Shown: piece by piece, positions 1 through 11,700 of the stretch
Layout: every line of letters begins with the position of its first letter
Position numbering within the stretch: position 1 is the stretch's first letter
The notes under the pieces: model-generated
Databases searched by the model: none
Seen by the model: the letters and a program-made list of their open reading frames with translations, nothing else
Told to the model about the DNA's origin: nothing
Position numbers and translations under genes: made by a program
Source: Isoetes taiwanensis
Lineage: Eukaryota; Streptophyta; Lycopodiopsida; Isoetales; Isoetaceae
DNA length: 64,000 nt
Assembly (NCBI GenBank): GCA_021234155.1
Contig: JAJEKV010000083.1
Coordinates: forward strand, 3,002,241 to 3,066,240
Reading direction: 5' to 3'

Positions 1-1119
1 CTCCACCTCCAGACAACTTCACTAGGACAACAATTAGCCAAACCTAAGAAAGAGTGGACTTGGAAAAATGGATGGATTAGCCTAGTAGCCAACACCAAGA
101 TATATAGGAACTTTAGGAACTTGTTTTAAGTATGAAGTTGAAGTAGGAACTTCTTATTTCAAGTATGAAGTTGAATTATCAGAGGGAGGATGCCATCTAG
201 AAGGAACACTGCACTTTTTCTTTGAGCTTTGAACATGTGTGAATATGTTTATGTCTTTGTTTTATTTTATATTAAGGAAGCTATAACAATGATTATAATT
301 GCACTATTTATGCTACATTATACGCCATTTATTTTTCTATATTAAATTTCATCGTAATAACAATAAGTTCAATGCAAGGGGGCGTCACCTTGTGGAACCT
401 GTCAAAACCACGTGCATCAATGGGAGGGGGCGATTCTTTACCCTTTTTCGTATGTATACTAGGGGTCATAGGGATTTTGGGATGTTCTTCTATTTGTAAA
501 ACCATACAAAAAGGGGCCAAATTTGCCTATCAGAAACACGTATACTAGGGGTTTTTCAGCTACCTTATGCACGCAGGTGGCATATCCCTTATAAAGAAGG
601 TGGATCCCCCGGGGTTCAATGTCTTTAAAGGCTTTTAAAATAAGGATAGTGTGATGGCTAATATTTGACTCTACATTTTGTGAAAGTTTAGCCAAAGACA
701 AGAAACCATGATGGAGAAAAACCATTTAGCTTAGCCAAGTGTTATAAACTTCTAGCTCCAATTCGAAGGTAGTTTAGCTAAACCTATTTGGCTATACTAA
801 AAATATAGGATTAGTAATTTATTCCATGGTTGTGCTTTTCGTCAATGCCTTTGCTTTTTTCTCACAATAATAAAATAAAGAATGTCTAATGTAAAAGTAG
901 GTGCATGCATGCAAAGCCTTCTTTCAAAAGCAACCTTTGGCACCCATGCCATGTCTAAACATTAAGATATAAATTTCCATATAAAAATTACATGCACCAT
1001 AGCTATGTTGCCAATGGTGACATTTTTATTGTATCTTTATGGCGTTACGTTCAAGTTTTATTCCCTGCCATTGATCTAGCGGATATTCCTAGTATTGTCA
1101 TGCTGGAAATAACAATTTT

Positions 1120-1368
1120 CATTCTTGCTTGACCAGTGCTTCCTTTTGTAGTTCAGACCTGGAAACAAGTCAAGTGATTGTGAATGGATCAAAGGAGATC
1201 GTGAATAAAAAGTGTTTAAAATCCTGCAAAGCCCCTAACAGTCTAGGTGAGCTCATTGTTGGAGTTCATGAGCTCATTGTTGGAGTTCATGCTCAAAAGA
1301 ATAGTTCTCATTCTTACTTGACCACCAGTGATCTCTTTTATATTTCAGACCTGGAAGCAAGAAACATG
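1120..1368. repeat. Duplicated ~60-bp segment plus 21-bp tandem duplication
   Basis: Two similar ~60-bp segments at about 1120-1180 and 1309-1368 share 'cttgacca' and 'ttcagacctggaa'. Between them is an exact 21-bp direct tandem repeat (1249-1269 and 1270-1290, starting 'gagctcattg'). No coding meaning is apparent. Confidence 0.75.
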
Positions 1369-1501
1369 TGATCTAAATTATGAAGAACAGTCTATAGTTG
1401 CACGCAGAGTCCTCCACATATTTGTGTTCCTAACATGTCATCTCTTATGGACCTATGACTTGTCCATGGCAATACATGTGGTTGGCATTGTCAACACTCA
1501 T

Positions 1502-1577
1502 TTATATAAGTTATTTGCATCTTTCTAATTCATCACCACTTATATAAGCTGTTTGCATCTTTCTAATTCATCGCCCA
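1502..1577. repeat. Two-copy 38-bp tandem repeat
   Basis: Units at 1502-1539 and 1540-1577 start 'ttatataag' and share 'tttgcatctttctaattcat', with a few substitutions between them. Confidence 0.8.
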
Positions 1578-1890
1578 TTTGTATTTGATAAATTAGGCTT
1601 CAGAATATGCATTTCCATCCTCAAATTTTTAATATGGCTGACCTTAAAATTGGCCCAACATTTATCACTATTGTTGGATGGAACCATGTATATTTATTGT
1701 GTCATTGATATCAGGTATATAACAATTTTGAGCAGTCTTCATAACATAATAAATTAATTTTTTCTAATATTTGGCAAGTAACTTAGTTATTTTAGAGCTT
1801 TCTCAGGACCCCCTAACTTAATGAGAAGCATCTAACAACGTAATACCTTAGAAGTTAGAAGCCCATGTTTCATTTGTTTCTTATGATTGT

Positions 1891-1981
1891 CCAATAAAAT
1901 AGATTGCATGCAAGGTACATTAATCATCACAGACCAATAAAATAGATTGCATGCAAGGTACATTAATCATCACAGACCAAT
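1891..1981. repeat. Two-copy 43-bp exact tandem repeat
   Basis: A 43-bp unit starting 'ccaataaaatag' is present at 1891-1933 and again, identical, at 1934-1976, followed by the first bases of a third copy. Confidence 0.9.
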
Positions 1982-2664
1982 CCGGATCGTATATTGTGAC
2001 CATATTACTAATATGAACTCTGGTGGTAAGTATTGGGGCACAAAACTTTTGTCCTTTTTTCTAGCATATGTGCATAGCTACTTTCTCATGTGGTGCAAGC
2101 TAGAATTTTGCGTGGTAGATTAACTTTATAGCTTAGTATTTTCAATACACATTCCCACACGTTTGCACGAATTCATCTACAAAAAGAATGGGGAAGACAA
2201 CTAACTTGAAAGACCTCATATTGTGTCTTCATTCAATAAAGTGTCTCTCATAGCAGGAGATTGCACCTAATGATATCTTTTACATAGGGCTAATTTTCAT
2301 ATACAATAGAGACACTTTTTGTCAAGTACTTTAAAATTATTGTACCACCAAAATACATTTCCTCTAAAACCATGACATTATTGCAAAAATCACAGCATAC
2401 AAATTTGCAAAACATGAATAGTTTTCGTGTTGTTTTACACTCGATGTAGCAAGCCATTTGGTCATAGCTCTGTAGGACTACTTTGTTATAGAGGTCGTGC
2501 CAAAAGAATGTCAACCTGGTTCACTATACAAAGCCAAATCTTCTCTCTAATAGGTATTAGGTCGTATTATCGGGCAACTTCCTACTTCAACCACATCATA
2601 TACTCTTCATTGTCTAATTTGTTCATTTTCTCTAAAATCACCATTCAACTTATATTTGTACCTA

Positions 2665-2702
2665 TGCCCGGCAACGCCGTGTTGCCGGGCACCTGTTGCT
2701 AG
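2665..2702 (+). mobile_element. Helitron-type 3' terminus (hairpin plus CTAG)
   Basis: An 11-bp perfect GC-rich stem (2665-2675 with 2681-2691, 5-base loop GCCGT) stands in AT-rich DNA. Seven bases later comes CTAG (2699-2702), followed by T. A short hairpin just before CTRR, with insertion before a T, is the known 3' signature of Helitrons. I could not place a matching 5' TC end, so the element's length is unknown, and no Rep/helicase ORF is present here. Confidence 0.5.
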
Positions 2703-3489
2703 TTACATACTATAGTAGTATTAATTTTTACATGGTATTAATTTTACATGATTTATGAATGTGTAATTTGGTGGCATCTTCAAGAACTTGTATTATACGT
2801 GTTAGAAAAGCTCACTTGGAACATTGTAACATATAGCACTCTAGATTCTTTACCGGATTGTCAATACATTTTTCATTTCCTTGCATTCTAAATGGTGACA
2901 ATAACTTAATGGAGCTCTAATCTAACATACCTCCATCCATCCATCCACTCGATTAGCTTACGGCACAATTAGAAAGCTGCCCTTAAGATGCAATCCTCTA
3001 TAAGCAATTCAACTATTGGATTGCTTACTCCATCCTTTATATCCTCCAGTTAGTGGCAACTATTGATGAGCAGCAATAGTAGTTGTATCCTCTTTAACTC
3101 CATCCGTATAATCTAGTCCAGTTTGTTGCACATGTTGGTAAGCAACAATAGCATATATAGTAGATCTTGCACATATTTGACGAAAGCATGGCGCATTAAA
3201 AGTTTAGAACATTGATCACATGCGTGACTTCTAAATGTTCCTGTGTATCAAACCATGCCATGTCGCATGGTTTTCACACCTAGAATGTCCCATAAATAGA
3301 CATTCCTGTATATGAAATTGCTGTGAAGTATGCATCTGTTGGATGTTTTCGACATATCATGGTGATGCAAATAGTTACAAAAATTTACACTTCCTTCAAA
3401 ATAGAGAAAGGCATTTCTTGTATCAGCCGCCAGCTTGTGATGAATGCCCTATGTCGTATGGATCAGGTTGCTTTCCCTTTCTTCCAAAG

Positions 3490-6400
3490 CTATGAGAGTT
3501 TATGTTTATCAACAACCTCAGCAACCACATGAAGCAAGAAGACATCAAACTCTGTCTCGACTTGCACCTGAAAAAAATAGAAAGACGTTGAGAATTACAA
3601 ATAAGATGAGATTATCAATATCTTTTCATTAAACCTATTAATAATATTCAACTATTTTCCAGTTGATGCAATATTACCATCCCGCCAAACTTCCCAATTT
3701 TTGAGGGATAAAACCATATATTGAGTTTTCTGGACATTCCTGCAGCAACCTGTAAATTTACCAAGTTAATTAACATGGCAAAGAAATTGAAATAATAGAA
3801 CAGATAAGTTTGCTAACAGACGTATTACCAGTCCATGTTCATAAGTAATCTTGAGGCTGTTTTCAAGACTTTTTATTCGTATCCGGCTTGCTTCATAATT
3901 TATATTTGAGATTGTAGCAGCCTTTAAAAATAAAGAAAACCTTTAATATATAGATAGGATTACTCAGTCAAATTTGAGAATCCCATTCAGAAGACAAACC
4001 TGCATGGCCTCCTTGCCAATCTCAATTTTCTTAAAGTCAATAAGAGATGGGTTGATGGCAAACTGAGGCCTCTCTATTGCTGGGCGTCTTTGCCGAATTA
4101 ATGCCATTGAGGCCGTCCTTAAACAAAGACTAGTTGCAGCTTTGTCTAAAATATAGCTTTTGTTTGCATCCCATCTTAGGTTTTCCATACTGCGCACGGT
4201 AAACATACCAATTAGTATCAGAAGAATGTAAATAATGGAGTCAGATTAAATACCATGTCATATTGTTCTCTGTATAGTGTAGCTACATGCTCAGCCTTCA
4301 TCAATGGTTGCGATGCTGCATAGACAAATGTAAAACACAAAGAAGTTGGTATTTATTTCAAACATGGCGAAAGATTTGGCCTTACAGTCTTTGTGCCTTC
4401 AGTTTCTGCACGAGTAGCTTTTGCCAGTTGTCGCGGACGTGATGAAGCAGCAGATGTGCTCACTCTTCTCGCTTTTACTCTATCTCCGGACTACACACAA
4501 TAACAACCAGTTAGTAAAGAACAAGATAAAAATGCTTCTTATGATAACGTTCTTATAATACCTGATATTTTGTGAGGATTGCACGGAGGCCTTCCTCACA
4601 TTTAAAGTACTGAAGCAACATGTTACTGATTGGTTTAAAAGGACCTTCAGTTTGCAATCGATCTCTTGGCTTGTGCATGCATGTTATGTGTTTCTTACTG
4701 AGAAAGTATTTAAGCCATTCTTCTTGCTTAGTAGCACGCTCCTCACATTCTTTCCTTGCAATTTCTTCAACCCTTTGAGCCTCTTTCTCTGCTACACTGA
4801 CAATAACCTTCTCTACATATTGTTGCTCCATCCTGAACCACATTCTCGCATCTTCAAGTTTTTTTTCTGCCAGATCCTACACCAATTTCAGGTTTGCAAA
4901 TATTCTAGAAACAATTAATTTTATACCCTGGCACTTAGAAAGAAATTCCGATTTGAAAGTTGGAACACATATTTTTGTTATTACAGTTTTAGATTCTCAT
5001 ATGTAAAGGGAAGGGAAGGGAATCATGGCTTTGACTTTTACCCCATGACAAGATATCGTACCATTTGTATACGATCTGTGACTTCTTGATTCTCAGAAAA
5101 CTCTTTTTCTTGTGTTTCAGAAAACTCTTGAAAATGTGCATTTTCTGTGGACTTTATGGCCTGCAACATGGCTTCATGGATTCCTTCATATCGTTGAAGG
5201 TCCCACAGCTTGTACTGCATCCAATGGTAATGGGTACTCATAGATTTCTCTATACATGAGAGTAGCAACTGTACAATCTTGTAGGGCAGATGGTGCCTTG
5301 GGTGGGACAACAACTCTAGGTAAGCTTGGATCAACAACATCATCTCCAATATCATTCGTAGAAAAAAAAGGAGATCGTGCAGTTCTACTGCTTCTCTGAC
5401 AACTGGAGTACACATGATCTTGATGCTTTTCATTCAACGTAATGAACACATGGAAGGTAACATCTTCTTGCCCCTGAAATCTGTCAGAGACTTGATGGCA
5501 CTCGATAACATCTTCAATACCATCAAATATATCAGAAGCATCATGGCAGTTCTTGGCATTCCTTTTACTTGAAGCATACCTAGAGAACATGGCCTCATCC
5601 AGAATTTCAAACCCACAGCCACCTTCAAACATCACAAAGAGCCGTGGTGAAGGAGACCGCGGCAAAGTCGAAAAAAATGAATCCAGATGGGAATAAGTGG
5701 CAGTTTCTGTAGAAGTTTCATTACAGGTCTTCAAAACTTTTCCAAAAGATATAAAATCAACATAAGATCCACCAGACGCAATAAAGCCATTACCGATGCT
5801 GTCAGTATAACAAAAGCTCTCATTTCTCTGCGACAATATCGAAAACATTGTGAACATCAAAATGAAAAACATCGCGTAAAGTACACAAATGTATATTTTA
5901 TGCAAACCCTTGCTGGTGCATTTATGTATCCAGCTGGATAGAAAGCTTCTAAAAAAGTTGTTACATGGTAATTTGAATACATCAAAATTCAAAATACAAC
6001 TAAATAGGCTCCCAAAAGACATGGTATACCCTCAAACTTGAAGTGCCCTCGTTATTGTCCTTATGGCCACATGACATAAATGAAAACCAATTTTCTACTT
6101 TTATGCATATCTTATAGCCTCCAGCACTATATCTTTTTCCTGTTCCCTTCCATTAAATTGGCATGTCCAAAAATGCTGCATTCAATTTAGGCCCCTGTTT
6201 GGTTAGATGACTTACCAGGTTAAAAATATATTGACCATTAGTATTCAACAATGTATTTGCGTCGTAATCCTCATCTCCCAAATGAAAATGTTTCGATTCC
6301 CAGCTGTCTAAAGCATCCAAATCTTTAGCATGAGTAGCATCTTGGTCTCCTCCATTGTTTTCGTCTACGTCAGGTGATGGCTTAAATATTATTCGATCAC

Positions 6401-8703
6401 CATCAGAATAGAGAATACTACCACAGGGCATTGATAATCTTAACATTGCAGATTCAGATATCCATTTAGCAGAATAATCTCCCAAAGATGAGGAGAATTT
6501 AACTTCCAACCATTGTCCTTCCAGCCCACTTACACTTGGAAACCCCTTTTTTGTAACTTGCCACATAGAGTTCTTTAAACATGGTTGAGAGGGTTCAACA
6601 CTACACGTTCCAGGCTCTTGCGACCAATTCCCATCTGGTCTTTTGCTGTCGCCCAAACCTTGCTTCTCCACCTTCTCTATATCATTTCCTGTACTTGCAT
6701 CAGCACTTTCATGCACCTCCACTTCGTTATCATTGCCCCTGATAGCTGTATCGACAGAAACCAAATCATTAAAGATCTCTGTGCCATCGGCATGATGGAC
6801 TAGAGATGAAGATTTGTCAGGGGATGTGACAATCACTACCAAATCTTCCCGGGTGCATATTGTAGATCCTGACTCGGGGTCAGAGAACATGGCGAGCTTT
6901 TTATTTGGCAATGGAAGAAAAGTGGGTAAAGTTGCTTGCTCTGCAGGTGGATTAACTTCAGGAAGTTCACTAACAGAGCCTTGCTTTTTGGATGATACTT
7001 TTGATTCATTGGAGGTTTCACTTTTCTTGCCTCCCTTCTCGGGTTTCTTTTTAACATCGGCTTTCTTGCTTCCTTTTTCTGAGACAGACTTCTCTTCAAC
7101 AGGCACTTCAAGTTGCTTTGCCAGAAAAACCTGTTCAAATTTGCACAGGACTCATATCAGACTGTTATTGCATATGACCTGGGTCAAAGACTCCATATAA
7201 CTATTTTATGCATTGTGAAACTAATTGAATTTCGCCAAGGTTCCAAACATCTCATTTCCACTTTTGAAATGATTCCCAATTTGCATAAAGCAGAACCTGA
7301 GACTGTCCACTCACTTTCGGCATAAAATATATATCTCCACAATATTGCCTTCAGGCAAAGATATACAAAAGTCGATAACCAGAAATAGTATCCCATGTCG
7401 ACACAGAGGTATAATTGTAATAAAAAGGTAATGTTTAGACATTATCAGACTCATCCAACCAATTAGGTGCAATAGGAGGGACTTAGGCTAAAGCATGTGC
7501 CCAATCATCACATAATGATGTCTTCCTACAAAAAAGTCTTTGAAACTTTACTTAATCATATACTTGGTTATAAGAGACGTAACTGATGATAGTAAGAAAC
7601 AGGGATATGATAACAAAATGCTTCATTGTGACATAATATTTAATACCTGAGCAAGACATTCTCCCTTATTATTTGTTGTGATCCAACTTTGGTTTCCTTT
7701 GCAATCCCTTTTGAACTCACTGACATTACCATTCCGAAAGAGAATCTGCACAAAAATTACATTTCTTCAGACAAGGCCAGCAACAAAAGTCCAAGTGACT
7801 GTTCCTTACAGGTAAAACAAAAGAAAAGAAAAAAGTTAAACAAAAAGACTCTCATTGACAGCAAACAGGCATGCACTTTGCTCCAAGTGAAATGGAGCAA
7901 ACCTTGTGTTCCCCATTTTCTTTTTGACATAAAATGGTCCCTGAAGAAAGTAGGCATCTATAACGTTCAGCCTCTCCATGCTCACTTTTCAGTATAGTCG
8001 CAATGCTGCTTGAGCAGTTGGAGAATACTGCTTCTGTTCCTGCAGGTGGCATTGATTCTGCTTCTATAATGCTTTCTACATGTGGTAGTCCTTGACTCCT
8101 ACTGCCACCTGAACATTTCTCAGTTTGCACATCTGATGGAGACATCCATGCAACACCAGAAGACGTAAGCTCAAAACTTCTGCCAGAGGTATCTCTAATT
8201 TGAAGGGTAGCTTTCCCATTCTTTTCAGTCGAAAAATAAACTACAAGACCATCCTTAAGGCATGCTAAAACATGATTTGGGGTCTTCTTGTCCTCAGCTG
8301 CACGAAGCAAAATTGCATTTCCATCCTAAGAAGAAAACAAATAACACAACGTTAAGACCTTCGAAAAGGGAGGAGGACTAAGAAGTATTTTCTACTCTTT
8401 ATGTCATGGTGAAGGCATTTGGCCAAAAATGTTATTATCCTAGAACATGACCAGCTGTTAGTGCAATATTTGGTGCATATATCTATAAGGAAATGGATAT
8501 GATGCATAGATCCAGCTCGATGAAAATAAGAAAGACTTCAGTAGATCCTCTCATTATCCTACGTTGATCAAATTTCAATAAACATGATATTTGCAGACAG
8601 TATATTAAGACGGTGGACTCACACCGTAACTTATTGCTCCAGATCGGATGTTAACATGTACTGAGCGCTCCATGGCCTTTTAGGGCCCAAGAGAGCTAGA
8701 TCA

Positions 8704-8749
<46 letters not shown>

Positions 8750-11700
8750 TCAAATCCAGATCAAGCAAATAAGAAAATATATATTTCCTTGCCTGCATCG
8801 TGAAAATATGTCTTCCACATCACATAGTTTTGGTTAGGAAGACTCTGATACTCCCACGGGCCTGACCTAGATGATACAGAGGTGAACCAAGCAAACCTAG
8901 CAATGGGCATGGGACGTTTCATAGAGCTTTATTAAGAATAAGATTTCCAATCTGGCCAGTTGGTTTAGGCAGAAATGGTTAAGGAATGTCACAGAAGAGT
9001 TAAAGCACCCCACTCTCCTATAGGATTTAAGCCTTTGAACAGTACCTTATACAGACTTATCTGAGGTTTCGTCCGCAATTTTTTGACAGATGGAAGACCA
9101 CAGCATACAAGTGCGTTCTTTGTTGGCAATACCCACTTTCTTTCCACAATAATGCTTTTACTTCTTTCCAGGTCATATGCAAAGTGCGGTGTCCTTGGTA
9201 ATCTATCAGCGTCAACATAACCACAGAAATCTCCAAAAGGTACCTGAAAAAAATAGAAAACACCATAAGACTGGAAAGTATAATGCTCCAATATGCTAGA
9301 CAAGGGCATGATTTGAAATGTGTATTCGAACATGTAAAAGATGGTAATTAACTTATACTTCTATTTTTGCCCATCAATAAAGGATAGCTGCTGAATGTGC
9401 TGTTCTGACAGCACTTTATAGATGAAGCAGCTCATATCCTCCATGATCGGACTACCAGATCTAATACAATGAGAACTTATATTATCGAGTACTAAGGCTT
9501 ACACTGTGAATCCATGAATGCATTATTAGATCCAAGCGTATGCAACTGCAAAAAATTTGCCGAGATAAGCATATATTACAGCTCATTCTAACTCCTCTAC
9601 CAGGCAGCATGATTAAAAATTGGTGGGCAGATAAAGGCATGAAAGTTTACCCTTATGATCACTTTATGGCTGCCATGTATCAGATTGGATTTTGGCCCTT
9701 CCACAAATTAATCTTGTGCTTTGGACGAGGAAACAATCGTTCTTTCAAATACCATTGTTTACACCATAGATTGGACATGGAACAGGCTAGAACAAGATAT
9801 CAATTGAAACAACGGGCATGGCGGTATCGACACTCAAGGTATAACAGCTTTGCTTGGTATTGTTATTATCATCCATCTATTGATCCGAAGTGGAACTACC
9901 TGATAGGAGCATTTTATTAGATTATATAGCTTGGGTTCCAAACAGGTAAAACATGTTAATAACATTGTAAAGTTACCTCTATGTGGATGTTGTAAAGTCA
10001 CATGGGTCCAAGGAATCCAAGGTCTGATGTGGCCAAACAGTCAAATGGTAAAGGTCACATTTTACACCAGTTAGGTAGAGGTCATATCAGAGTTACGTAA
10101 AGGTTATTTTATGACTGCCACATAGGCAGCCTTTATTACCTATACGTACGTATATGTTACCTGAACATGCATATAAGAAAAAGCTTACTTTCATTCTCTC
10201 CTCCTGATCCTCCAACAGAACAAACATTAAACGTGATAATAAACGGCAAGGGCCTGAAAGGCCATAACTAATGAAATGGAGAATGCCCAGTTTCAAGCCC
10301 GCTAGTTTTTCTAACAACATGCAAGGGACCGCTTAGTCTATCAGGCCAAGGTATTTGCCAAACATTCACAGACATTATTGGAAAAAGGCAAGAAGATATT
10401 AAATTGGAGGCATACAACAGAGCACATACAATACCACTTGTAATTGGCATCTTCAGCAACACGTATAATGGTAACAAAAAAAGTTAAGCCAGTATTAAGC
10501 CAGTATTAACATTACCTGAGTAGGAACATTGCCTTCCCAGAGGCGCAAGCCTTTGGGAGCAAAAACAGCAGCCAAAACACAGTCTTCATCTGCATCATAC
10601 ATTGTCTTTTCATATGGAAGAAAAAGTTTGGCCTTGGAATAAATATCCGCCAACAATCCATCTGGAAAATACTCTAAATGATGCCGGCAAATGACAGAAT
10701 CCGATTTAGATATTGCCTCTTCCACACACACGCTAACCACCTTTTCTATACATCCAAGGTCATCATTCCTACAACCCTCTTCATTGACTTGCATAAGCAT
10801 ATCCGCAAAATTTCTCTATACATTGGATGAGCGAATGTCAGGAAAACCCGTTCATGTTTAGTGCTTATATAATTAGCTTTCATCTAATGGCATGGCCAGG
10901 AAATATGTGGACATAAAAACCTTTGACTTTGTAAAAAGCTTTATCATATCATCTCCCTATCCAAAACATCTTTATGGGCAGTATTAAGCATGATCGAGAT
11001 CATAATACAAAGCTTTGTCAAATTATCTTCCCTATCTTCTTAGATAGTAATCATATTCCTTGTCTTCCCTAATTCAAACCCTAACATAAAGTTTTATGTT
11101 ACCTTCCCTTGGTTCGTGTGGGCTATTATGAGAGAAATGCTTAAGTTGAGTGCAGAAAATTACCAGCTTCCGATACCTTTGAATGGCTGAGAAGGAACTA
11201 CCACCAAGTCTTTCCAATGCTGTGAGAAGTGCTTTTCTCTTCGAATAAGGCAATGCTGCATCTTTAGGCATTCCTCGGCGTCCAGAACCTGAATTCTATA
11301 GGATTTAGGAATATAGCAAGCTTTCAATATTAAGAGAGTTAAGTACAAGAAGTAATGCACTTCTATAAGCTTTGATCCCTGGGAAACTCATCTGCCATTG
11401 TCATTATCGTTATAGACACTAAGACAAAACAGCACGTCTGCACATCTAGTAGAGTGTGATTACTGAGCCGTCTACTGTGAGAACATGATTCATTTTTTTC
11501 CCGCTTTTTTTAAGGGGGAGGGGGGTTTGTTTTCCAATGCTGTGAGAAGTGCTTTTCTCTTCGAATAAGGCAATGCTGCATATCTTTAGGCATTCCTCGG
11601 CGTCCAGAACCTGAATTCTATAGGATTTAGGAATATAGCAAGCTTTCAAAATTAAGGAGTTAAGTACAAAAAGTAATGCACTTCTATGAGCTTTGATTCC

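Larger units (their letters stand above)
1..3489. other. Intergenic AT-rich region, no gene seen
   Basis: I see no convincing coding exon on either strand; the open frames are short and without recognisable motifs. The stretch holds several small tandem duplications and one Helitron-like 3' end, listed separately. It lies downstream of the SPAG17 stop codon at 3490-3492, so part of it should contain that gene's 3' UTR and polyadenylation site, which I could not place. Confidence 0.6.

Noticed and set aside
9540-9920. 126-codon plus-strand frame
   Set aside because: It lies inside SPAG17 intron 11, antisense, with no recognised motif or splice signals.
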